Source of the DNA: DATFFO01 sp963744905
Lineage (GTDB): Bacteria; Actinomycetota; Acidimicrobiia; Spongiisociales; ZC4RG35
Length of the DNA stretch: 64,000 bases
Direction: 5' to 3'
Assembly (NCBI GenBank): GCA_963744905.1
Contig: CAVUUV010000005.1
Span: forward strand, 248,001 to 312,000
Shown: positions 8,646-14,986 of the stretch, piece by piece
How positions within the stretch are numbered: the first letter of the stretch is position 1
How the letters are laid out: each line of letters opens with the position of its first letter
Program-made: the position numbers and the translations under genes
Notes under the pieces: generated by a model
What the model was told of the DNA's origin: nothing
The model's database searches: none
Seen by the model: only the letters and a program-made list of their open reading frames with translations

Positions 8646-8659
8646 CAAACATATGTTCG
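8646..8659. promoter_or_regulatory. LexA box 2 in the lexA/lysM intergenic region
   Basis: CAAAC-ATAT-GTTCG, one mismatch from the CGAAC-N4-GTTCG palindrome. It lies just upstream of the lysM -35 and about 20 bp upstream of the lexA -10, so it could serve both promoters. Confidence 0.7.
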
Positions 8660-8661
8660 AC

Positions 8662-8690
8662 TTGACAGCAACGAACGGATGTTCGATACT
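8662..8690 (+). promoter_or_regulatory. lysM promoter with a perfect LexA box in the spacer
   Basis: A consensus -35 TTGACA (8662-8667), 17-bp spacer and -10 GATACT (8685-8690). The spacer contains CGAAC-GGAT-GTTCG (8672-8685), a perfect LexA box that touches the -10. This is the strongest sigma70-like promoter in the window and has the same layout as recA. Confidence 0.86.
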
Positions 8691-8693
8691 ATG

Positions 8694-8707
8694 GGAACAC
8701 ATGTTCG
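8694..8707. promoter_or_regulatory. LexA box at the lysM transcription start
   Basis: GGAAC-ACAT-GTTCG, one mismatch from the palindrome, 3 nt downstream of the lysM -10. With the spacer box, lysM would have two LexA sites on its core promoter, predicting tight repression. Confidence 0.7.
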
Positions 8708-8824
8708 ATACCACCATCGCCAACCATCGAGTCCCCACCCATCGATCTGCCGGCCAACGACCTGCCGGCCGGCCGGCCACGGCGACTCGACCCGGACCCT
8801 CGAGACGGGAGAGGAGGAAGACCG

Positions 8825-9130
8825 ATGACGGCCTCGATTCGCCCGGAAGCCATGAGGTTGCTCGTTCTCAGGTTGCTCGTTCTGGCGTTGGCCGTTGCGG
8901 CGGTCTTCCTCCTGCTCGCCTCGGTGGGAGCTGCAGAGTCGCCGCCGGCCCCGACCCGCACCTATGTCGTTGCGAGCGGAGACACGCTGTGGAGTATCGC
9001 CCAGTCGGTCACCGAGCCAGGCCAGGATCTGCGCCCGGTGATCGACGTCATTTCGGACCTCAACCACCTCGACGGCGACGGTATCGCTGCGGGACAGGCG
9101 CTACTGATTCCGGGCTCCCGGACCCACTAG
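8825..9130 (+). CDS. LysM-domain membrane-anchored or secreted protein, probable SOS division inhibitor (YneA/ChiZ-like)
   Basis: 101 residues. An N-terminal hydrophobic segment (LLVLALAVAAVFLLLASVGA) serves as signal or anchor, then one LysM domain (TYVVASGDTLWSIAQSV...DLNHLDGDGIAAGQALLIPG), which binds peptidoglycan. Position is informative: the LysM proteins YneA (Bacillus) and ChiZ/Rv2719c (Mycobacterium) are also divergent from lexA and slow division during SOS, and Rv2719c is likewise followed by nrdR. Two LexA boxes lie on the promoter. A GAGGAAG site precedes ATG 8825. The TAG stop is also the target of a MITE insertion. The family role is known; the function here is inferred. Confidence 0.88.
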   Translation: MTASIRPEAMRLLVLRLLVLALAVAAVFLLLASVGAAESPPAPTRTYVVASGDTLWSIAQSVTEPGQDLRPVIDVISDLNHLDGDGIAAGQALLIPGSRTH

Positions 9131-9287
9131 GAGCCTGTTGGATAATGCCGTTGCTCGGATTGGCGGCCAGGCCGCCACAAGGCCGAGGTTTCGCCACTCC
9201 TTGTGCCGGAAGGCGGGGCCGAGAACGCAGTGGGTGGTGATGCATGGTCGTCAAGATGGGTGACATGCATTGTTCAACGGGCTCGTA
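9128..9287. mobile_element. MITE copy 1 (156 bp plus TA target duplications)
   Basis: Non-coding element 9130-9285 with imperfect terminal inverted repeats (left GGAGCCTGTTGGATAATGC; right end reads CGAGCCCGTTGAACAATGC). It is flanked by TA at 9128-9129 and 9286-9287, in a C-TA...TA-G context, so the pre-insertion site was CTAG. A second copy at 11464-11625 is about 93% identical apart from 6 bp of indels. TA duplication at CTAG is the known preference of IS630/Tc1-mariner transposases. No transposase is encoded. The left TA is part of the lysM TAG stop. Confidence 0.83.
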
Positions 9288-9377
9288 GGCATGCATGCCG
9301 GCGATAAATCGGCCATCTGCGTCTCTCAAATCGCCACAACTACGGTCGAGTCGAGACCGGCCCCTCTCGGACGGATC

Positions 9378-9407
9378 CTGACCACAACTCGGCGTGGGGG
9401 TTAGGCT
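9378..9407 (+). promoter_or_regulatory. Probable nrdR promoter, near-leaderless
   Basis: A -10 TAGGCT (9402-9407), common in actinobacteria, with CTGACC (9378-9383) at 18 bp as a weak -35. The predicted start is 4 nt or less before the nrdR ATG (9417), and no Shine-Dalgarno sequence is seen, so the mRNA is probably leaderless. Confidence 0.5.
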
Positions 9408-9416
9408 GTCGGGTCG

Positions 9417-9869
9417 ATGCGCTGCCCTGAGTGCCAAGCCGACAACACCCGCGTGATCGACAGCAGACCGGCGGACGAAGGCGCCGCCATCCGTCGCCGA
9501 CGCTCCTGTGAGGCCTGCGGCGCCCGCTTTACCACCTACGAACGCTGTGAGCGGGTGCTGATGGTGCGCAAGCGCTCGGGAGCACTGGAGCCTTTTGATG
9601 CCGCCAAACTCTCCGCCGGTGTAGGAGCGGCCCTGGCAGACCGGCCTGCCTCAGCCACCCAGGTATCTTCCCTGGTCAGCGATGTCGAACGAGCCCTCGC
9701 CCAGGGTCCGGGCACCATCGATTCGGAGGCGATCGGACTGGCGGTGCTGGAGAGGCTTCGTGCCGTCGATGAGGTGGCCTATTTGCGCTTCGCCTCCGTC
9801 TACAAGGAATTCCAGGGTGCCGAGGATTTCGAAAAGGAGATGGCGGCGCTCGAGTCAGCCGGTGATTGA
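9417..9869 (+). CDS. nrdR: Transcriptional repressor NrdR
   Basis: 150 residues, the standard NrdR length. An N-terminal zinc ribbon (MRCPECQADNTRVIDSR...RRRRSCEACGARFTTYERCE, four cysteines) is followed by an ATP-cone domain from about residue 48. NrdR senses dATP/ATP and represses ribonucleotide reductase genes. It follows lexA-lysM as in Mycobacterium, and dut lies nearby, so nucleotide-pool genes cluster here. The start at ATG 9417 is fixed by the family N-terminus. The 3' end overlaps the convergent gene at 9855-10985 by 15 bp. Confidence 0.96.
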   Translation: MRCPECQADNTRVIDSRPADEGAAIRRRRSCEACGARFTTYERCERVLMVRKRSGALEPFDAAKLSAGVGAALADRPASATQVSSLVSDVERALAQGPGTIDSEAIGLAVLERLRAVDEVAYLRFASVYKEFQGAEDFEKEMAALESAGD

Positions 9870-10985
9870 CCACCCGCCGATAAGAGCGGATTCCTGCTCG
9901 AGTCCGTCGGCTATCTCTGCCCCTCGCCGCGACAGTTCGTTCGTCATGTCCTGTCGCAGCCCCTCGATTCTGGCCGTCTGATCGTCGACGGCGGAGCGGG
10001 TGGCTGCGGCGTCTCCCTGGCGGACCGCGTCGAGATAGGTTTCCTGCCACTTCTGCAGGCTCGCCTGCCACGACCCGAGACGACTGAAGAGTTCCGTCAG
10101 CACTCCCGACGGCAGTTCGTTTATCCCCGAATCCACGTCGGCCCGCCAGGCGGCCACCTGCTCTGTGGCGTCGGCCAGGTCGGTGGCCTCGGGTTCCGAG
10201 GGCAGGATCGGTGGTGAGAGGACCCGCTCTGCTGTGAGCCGGAACGCCACCAGCTTCGACAGGGCGGTGGTGGCGTCCAGGATCGTCCCGGATGCGCCCA
10301 CGGCATTCTCCTTCACCGCGTCGTTCGCTTCATTCGACGGAAGATCACCGGCGGCGGCGAACAATGCCCTGGCGGCAGATTCAGCCGACAGGATGGTGCC
10401 GGTGCTGCTCACCAGGTCAGGAGGCTGGTCAGCACCCAGGGACCGGGCCAGGCCGGTCAGGGGTTTCATGGCGCCGTTGGCGGCGCTGCTGGCGGCAACG
10501 AAGTTGGCACGGGCCTGGGAGTCGATTTGAGCCGGGCGTTTGGTGACGAACCAGAGCAGTGCGCCGACGATTGCGGCCAGAAGCATCGACGCCACCACGG
10601 TGGCAGTGCGGATCTTCCTCCCTCCCAGCTTGCGCCGAGCGATCACGCCCGGCTTCCACCATTCGAGGGCCTCCGAGTCGAGCTCCGTCGTTTCCCAGAG
10701 ATCGGCCACCATCGCTGTCGAAGAACTGTGGGTCCCCGGCACCCTTGGGGGGACCGTCAGCAGTTGACGTGCTGGCAGGACGGGACGCCGCTTGGGTACC
10801 GAGACGACCCGGTAGGGCTCGTCGTAGAACCCCAACAGTTCCATCCCCGGAAGGTGGAAGGGCTCGAATCGCCGGCCAGGGGGCGGCGCCGGGTCGACTA
10901 CGGCGGTGGCCTGGACCGGGACCGGGGGCCGGGACGGACGAGGAGCGGCGTGACGGCCACGACGCCTCGCTGTAGTGTCGTTCAC
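9855..10985 (-). CDS. Single-pass membrane protein of unknown function
   Basis: 376 residues, not recognised. The first ~125 residues are proline/arginine-rich and probably cytoplasmic (RRRGRHAAPRPSRPPVPVQ). A single membrane helix follows (about residues 127-147, TATVVASMLLAAIVGALLWFV). The C-terminal ~225 residues are alanine-rich and helical, with several heptad-like stretches, and are probably extracytoplasmic. No catalytic motif is visible. The arrangement (disordered basic head, one helix, helical outer domain) fits an envelope or division-associated protein, but that is a guess. It is divergent from dut, with only 50 bp between the starts, and overlaps the end of nrdR. Confidence 0.72.
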   Translation of the reverse strand: MNDTTARRRGRHAAPRPSRPPVPVQATAVVDPAPPPGRRFEPFHLPGMELLGFYDEPYRVVSVPKRRPVLPARQLLTVPPRVPGTHSSSTAMVADLWETTELDSEALEWWKPGVIARRKLGGRKIRTATVVASMLLAAIVGALLWFVTKRPAQIDSQARANFVAASSAANGAMKPLTGLARSLGADQPPDLVSSTGTILSAESAARALFAAAGDLPSNEANDAVKENAVGASGTILDATTALSKLVAFRLTAERVLSPPILPSEPEATDLADATEQVAAWRADVDSGINELPSGVLTELFSRLGSWQASLQKWQETYLDAVRQGDAAATRSAVDDQTARIEGLRQDMTNELSRRGAEIADGLEQESALIGGWSITG

Positions 10986-11035
10986 ATCTTCTCCGTGGTG
11001 CTGTCCGCCCGATAGCGCCCCACGTCGATTTCGCC

Positions 11036-11464
11036 ATGCACGTTAGCTTCCAACGCCTAGATCCTGAACTACCTCCGCCATCTCGTGCTCACTCCGACGA
11101 CGCCGGCTGGGACCTGACCTCCGCCGTCGACGTCACTCTGGGGCCGGGGGAGTGGGCTGCCATCCCGACGGGATTGGCAGTGGCCATACCCGCCGGGCAC
11201 GCCGGGCTGGTGCTGCCCCGCAGTGGCCACGCCCGTCGGCATGGGGTGGGGGTGGTAAATGGTCCCGGCCTGATCGATCCCGGCTACCGGGGCGAAGTCA
11301 CGGTGCTGTTGATCAATCACGGCACGCAGGACGTCAGGTTCGACCGGGGGGACAGGATCGCCCAGCTAGTGATCGTGGCGGTGCCCGCCATCACCTGGGT
11401 GGAGTCCGATGAGCTCGATGAGACCGCTCGAGGGGAGGGTGGATTCGGTTCTAGCGGCCACTAG
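11036..11464 (+). CDS. dut: dUTP diphosphatase
   Basis: 142-residue trimeric dUTPase that hydrolyses dUTP to dUMP and keeps uracil out of DNA. Motifs are in order: DDAGWDL (1), PRSGHARRHGV (2), GPGLIDPGYRGEVTVLLIN (3), RGDRIAQLVI (4) and the C-terminal arm RGEGGFGSSG (5). All are intact, so the TAG stop is the natural end. That TAG is also the left TA target site of MITE copy 2. It starts 50 bp from the divergent hypothetical gene. Confidence 0.95.
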   Translation: MHVSFQRLDPELPPPSRAHSDDAGWDLTSAVDVTLGPGEWAAIPTGLAVAIPAGHAGLVLPRSGHARRHGVGVVNGPGLIDPGYRGEVTVLLINHGTQDVRFDRGDRIAQLVIVAVPAITWVESDELDETARGEGGFGSSGH

Positions 11465-11627
11465 GAGCCTGTTGGATGATGCCGTTGCTCGGATTGGCGG
11501 CCAGGCGCGCCAGCCGCAAGGCCGAGGTTTCGCCACTCCTTGTGCCGGAATGGCGGGGCCGAGAACGCAGTGGGTGGTGATGCATGGTCGTCAAGATGGG
11601 TGACATGCATTGTTCAACGGGCTCCTA
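11462..11627. mobile_element. MITE copy 2 (162 bp plus TA target duplications)
   Basis: Element 11464-11625, in the same orientation as the copy at 9130-9285 and again flanked by TA (11462-11463, 11626-11627) within CTAG. Here both ends read GGAGCC[T/C]GTTG inward, a perfect outer 6 bp. The left TA lies in the dut TAG stop. An internal imperfect hairpin (ATGCATGGTCGTCA facing TGACATGCAT) sits near the right end. No open frame in it looks genuine. Confidence 0.85.
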
Positions 11628-11672
11628 GGGGGCTTTGGCGGGCATGGGCCAACGACTACACTGTCTCTCCTC

Positions 11673-11746
11673 GCGGAAGTAGCTCAGTTGGCTAGAGCGC
11701 AACCTTGCCAAGGTTGAGGTCGCGGGTTCGAATCCCGTCTTCCGCT
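11673..11746 (+). tRNA. tRNA-Gly (anticodon GCC)
   Basis: Cloverleaf: acceptor GCGGAAG pairs with CTTCCGC, anticodon stem CAACC/GGTTG encloses loop TTGCCAA (anticodon GCC), and the T-arm contains GGTTCGAATCC. Genome-encoded CCA follows at 11747-11749. Confidence 0.96.
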
Positions 11747-11798
11747 CCAGCGACTGGCCCTCCGGGGTCGGTCGAGTTCGTCGGCAACGGCGAGCACC

Positions 11799-11869
11799 GG
11801 CGACGTGGCCGAGTGGTTAGGCGCGGGTCTGCAAAACCTGTTACCCCGGTTCAATTCCGGGCGTCGCCT
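11799..11869 (+). tRNA. tRNA-Cys (anticodon GCA)
   Basis: Acceptor GGCGACG pairs with CGTCGCC. The anticodon stem CGGGT/ACCTG encloses loop CTGCAAA (anticodon GCA), and the T-arm has GGTTCAATTCC. CCA is encoded at 11870-11872. Confidence 0.95.
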
Positions 11870-11882
11870 CCACTGACAGAAC

Positions 11883-11954
11883 GGGCCCTTAGCTCAGGGG
11901 TAGAGCGCTTCCTTGACGCGGAAGAGGCCGAAGGTTCAAGTCCTTCAGGGCCCA
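11883..11954 (+). tRNA. tRNA-Val (anticodon GAC)
   Basis: Acceptor GGGCCCT pairs with AGGGCCC. The anticodon stem CTTCC/GGAAG encloses loop TTGACGC (anticodon GAC), and the T-arm has GGTTCAAGTCC. CCA is not encoded. With the Gly and Cys genes it forms a three-tRNA cluster. Confidence 0.95.
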
Positions 11955-12479
11955 CTGTGACGATTGCGCACAGCGCAACGGCCCATGAGCGGCCACCCTG
12001 AGCGTCCTCCGCCAGATTCACCAACGCCGTCCCTGTGATCGGTTCGTCGATCCCCCCGGATGGCTCTTCCGCGACATCGGCCCTCGCTCCGACAGAGTCC
12101 CTTCGCGTGGGGGATGAGCTGTTCCGCGACATCGGCCCTCGCTCCGACAGAGTCCCTTCGCGTGTGGACCCCGAATAGTATGCGCGGTAATTGTGGCGAA
12201 TATACCTAGGGCCATTGCCCCAGCTTCAGACCCACCTCGAGTCTTACGCTTCGGGAATGGTCTCCCAGGCGCATTCCATGCCTCGCCGTGGCTTGTGACA
12301 ACCACGTTCAGACAGTGCTTCGTGCCGCGGAACGAACATGTCTCTCGCCGTCGTCGGAAGACTTTGCCTATTTGATCGGTCCCAGCGCTAATGTTGTCGA
12401 TAATCGAGCGGCTTAGGTGGTAGTCGCTCGACAGAAATCTATACAATGAACGTGTCCGCTCTGAATTGGAGTCCTGCCC
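11955..12479. other. 525-bp non-coding stretch after the tRNA cluster
   Basis: No convincing gene on either strand. It contains the 43-bp direct duplication at 12067-12164 and is less GC-rich toward its right end. The promoter of the gene at 12480 should lie in the last 80 bp (a TATACAAT-like tract at about 12440), but no clean -35 is seen. Confidence 0.6.
12067..12164 (+). repeat. Two identical 43-bp direct repeats (55-bp period)
   Basis: The 43-bp sequence beginning TTCCGCGACATCGGCC and ending CCTTCGCGTG occurs at 12067-12109 and again, identically, at 12122-12164, separated by 12 bp. It lies between the tRNA cluster and the gene at 12480, and nothing coding spans it. Confidence 0.9.
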
Positions 12480-12875
12480 ATGCCCATGTCCGAAGAACAC
12501 AAGGCTGCCCTGGCGAGAGGAAGGCGAGAGTCACGGGCTGTCAAGAAGTATTTGACGGCATTGAATTCACGTCGCCCGGGTCGTCCCGTCACGGTAGATG
12601 GTCTCAAGAAGAAGATCGACTCCATCGATAGTCGGCTGGGGAACGAGGAAGATCCCCTGAAAGTGCTCGATTTGCGTCAGGAAAGACTGGACGCAGAAGA
12701 CTCTCTGGCAGAGCTCGAGTCCCGCGAGGACCTGGACGAACTGGAGAAAGGCTTCGTCGACGTTGCCAAGTCATACTCAGAGCGCAAGGGGATTAGTTAC
12801 ACGGCTTGGCGTCAGAGCGGCGTTCCAGCGGCGGTCCTCAAGAAAGCCGGTGTTCCACGCACAAGGCGCGGGTGA
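12480..12875 (+). CDS. Small actinobacterial protein of unknown function
   Basis: 131 residues. The opening MPMSEEHKAALARGRRESRAVKKYLTAL and closing KSYSERKGISYTAWR..GVPAAVLKKAG resemble, as I recall them, a small charged protein widespread in actinobacteria. The middle (about residues 40-100) is a predicted coiled coil rich in Glu, Asp, Arg and Leu. The C-terminus may be a short helix-turn-helix (GISYTAWRQSGVPAAVLKKAG). No enzyme motif is seen. It might bind nucleic acid, but there is no evidence for a function. It converges on the frameshifted zincin gene. Confidence 0.75.
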   Translation: MPMSEEHKAALARGRRESRAVKKYLTALNSRRPGRPVTVDGLKKKIDSIDSRLGNEEDPLKVLDLRQERLDAEDSLAELESREDLDELEKGFVDVAKSYSERKGISYTAWRQSGVPAAVLKKAGVPRTRRG

Positions 12876-12886
12876 TCCGGGAGTTT

Positions 12887-13259
12887 TCAATCCCAATCGA
12901 GTTCCTCGAGCCTCTCGTCGTCGATTCCCAGATGATGGGCCAACTCATGTAGGACGGTTCTTCGGATTTCGGCCTCCAAGTTGGCGGCCGGTCAATCCAA
13001 GTTGCAGATGTGGCAGGCGAAAAATGATGATCTGGTCGGGAAGAACCCCCCAGTAGTCGCTGGCGCGATCAGCGAGAGAAACGCCCGTGTATAGGCCAAG
13101 CAAGCCTTGGCTGGTGGGATCCTGTTCCGAAGTTGGCTCATCTTCGACAACCACGATGAGATTGTCGATTCTCTCCCATACCCAGGGAGGAAGCTCCTCC
13201 AGGACCCGATCAACCACAGCCTCGAAATGAGCGCGGCTGTGGATGTCATGCGACGGCAC
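12887..13259 (-). pseudogene. Zincin-like metallopeptidase family protein, frameshifted
   Basis: The N-terminal part (VVDRVLEELPPWVWERIDNLIVVVEDEP...LLGLYTGVSL..R....VLPDQIIIFRLPH) matches the small actinobacterial metallopeptidase (minimal zincin) family. In the first frame it ends early at about 12945. The next frame continues LEAEIRRTVLHELAHHLGIDDERLEEL to a stop at 12887-12889 and supplies the zinc motif HELAHH. The total span is 373 nt (124 codons plus 1), so one extra base near 12976 (a GG in CTTGGAG on the minus strand) explains the break. Either a sequencing indel or a recent inactivation. The start is GTG at 13259. Confidence 0.82.
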
Positions 13260-13308
13260 CGGACAGATTCAAGCCGAACTGGAACGGCGCGGTATCATCC
13301 GTCCCTCC

Positions 13309-13380
13309 GGGCGCTTAGCTCAGCGGGAGAGCGCTGCCTTCACACGGCAGAGGTCACTGGTTCGATCCCAGTAGCGCCCA
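13309..13380 (+). tRNA. tRNA-Val (anticodon CAC), island attachment gene
   Basis: Acceptor GGGCGCT pairs with AGCGCCC. The anticodon stem CTGCC/GGCAG encloses TTCACAC (anticodon CAC), and the T-arm has GGTTCGATCCC. CCA is encoded at 13381-13383. The 3' half is duplicated at 23526-23569, so this gene is the integration site of the island to its right and stays intact. Confidence 0.96.
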
Positions 13381-13381
13381 C
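13338..13381 (+). repeat. attL: 44-bp direct repeat in the 3' half of tRNA-Val(CAC)
   Basis: The 44 bp from the anticodon loop to the first C of CCA is repeated exactly at 23526-23569. This is the classic att core of a tyrosine-recombinase element that integrates in a tRNA 3' end. Confidence 0.93.
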
Positions 13382-13386
13382 CACAC

Positions 13387-13411
13387 GAAACCCCTGGTAG
13401 ACGGGGGTTTC
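13387..13411 (+). terminator. Terminator-like hairpin after tRNA-Val(CAC)
   Basis: Stem GAAACCCC (13387-13394) pairs with GGGGTTTC (13404-13411) around a 9-nt loop. It lies immediately after the encoded CCA, in the place expected for tRNA termination. The U-tract is short. Confidence 0.6.
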
Positions 13412-13458
13412 TGCGCGTGTGGGCATCGCTGGCTGGTACTAGCCCACAGGGGTGGACT

Positions 13459-13476
13459 TGACACGAATCTGACACA
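13459..13476 (+). repeat. Putative integrase arm-type site, left
   Basis: TGACACGAATCTGACACA, itself a doubled TGACAC motif. It matches the site at 23401-23418 in 16 of 18 positions and in the same orientation. It lies 78 bp inside attL. Confidence 0.5.
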
Positions 13477-13599
13477 GATCGTGCAACACGCTGCCGCATT
13501 GAGCGGGTTCGTACTCATCGTGTACGGATTGCGGAGGGCTGTCCGGGACCGCTTCTTGTGCCTGTGTATCCATCCGTTCGGCCTCGAGGAGTGACCAGC

Positions 13600-14986
13600 T
13601 CACAGCACGACCGTCAACGATGTTGTTCCCCTTGTCAGTGCGACGTAAAGCTCCTTGGGACTCAATCGACGGCGGGCCTCACACTCGATGTCCATGACGA
13701 CGCTATGGTCAAACTCGAGACCCTTGATTAGCAGCGTCCTCGAGACCGTGCGCGGTTCCACATCGCGGCCGTCTTGTCGCGAGCGGTCGCGAACCGCCCA
13801 CGCTGCGTCGTGCAGCGAGATAGACGGATCCGATGTTCGCAGTCGCAGCGAATTCAGCATCTCCTTGAACAGCTCTCGACGGTAGATAACAGTGGATGGA
13901 TCGATGCGGCTGATCTCCTCGAGGGCATCCAACACGGATGAGGGGCTCCCGACAACGGCAGCGAGATTGAGCGCCTCGACTGCAGCGGCCGTCTTGCTTC
14001 CGGCTCGTGCCCTCCCTGCCTGATCTGCTGCAAAGGCTTCTCTCGCTGCGCGGAGGGAAGTCGAGACCTTTGTCATGCAAGTAGCCGCGAAGTCGATCAC
14101 CTCGAGCGCCAGTCGGTGCCCGGTCGCAGCGTCCATTCTGCGAGCTGCACGAAGAAGACCTTTGCACTCGACCTCCTCCATGGACGTGTACCGGCCGCTG
14201 AGACGCTGGGCCAGAGCATGGGCGTCTCGGTCCCACTTCCGTATTACGACAATCGACCCGTATCGCCCGGAGGCAGCATCGAGACATGCTCTGAGCATTT
14301 GCCGCTCCGCGTAGATGTCGACAGGACCGCTCTCAAAGGGAGGCCTATGCCCCTGCAGGATCGCTGCCGCGCACATCCAGCAGCCAATCGCCCAGGTCGG
14401 GGTTTGCTTCGGACCACCTATGGGGATGGTCGAGCTCACCAAGGCATTCGAAGTTACCTAGGTCGGTGTCGAATGCGACTGTCGGCTCCCTGAAGTCGAA
14501 TATGCCCTGGAGCTCGTCGCCGACTACTCGAACCGGAAGAAACTCTGCCAGGGTCTCAACGAGCTCGTGTTGGGGAAGGGTGCAATCCTGGTACTCGTCC
14601 ACGAAGACCCCGTGGTACGAGTTCGCAAGAGCATCGGCGATGTTGCCATTCCTGAAGGCGCGAGCAGCAGCGGGGTAGACGTGACCCCATTGAGCCCTCT
14701 CGGGCTGCAAGTCGGGCACACCGGAAAGCTGTGGGTACGACGCTGACCAACGGAGCGAGAACCCGGCGATCGTCTCCACCCTGTACCGACTCGGTGGTAC
14801 TTCGTGCTTCCTCAAGCGGCGCTTGAGTGCTCGGACACCGGCGTGGGTGTGTGTCAGAACAAGCTGCCGAGTGGCCGGGAGCTGGCCAACGGCTAGCGAC
14901 ACCAGCTCGGTCTTGCCACAACCCGCAGGAGCTATAACTAGGCCTCGTTGGCTCGCAGCGAAATCAGCCGCAAACCTCTCAGGCAT
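13600..14986 (-). pseudogene. GajB-like UvrD/PcrA-type helicase, single-base frameshift
   Basis: Superfamily 1 helicase of about 461 residues spread over two frames. Frame one (from ATG 14986) holds motif I APAGCGKTE, motif II VFVDEYQD and motif III VVGDELQGIFDF. It breaks near 14370 and would stop at 14345. Frame two continues through a C-terminal half ending with motif VI PKELYVALTRG. The span of 1387 nt is 462 codons plus 1, so one extra base in CGCGGCAGCG explains the break. It lies directly downstream of, and overlaps by 8 bp, an OLD-family ATPase-nuclease gene, the arrangement of Gabija gajA-gajB. If the frameshift is real the system is probably inactive. Confidence 0.82.
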
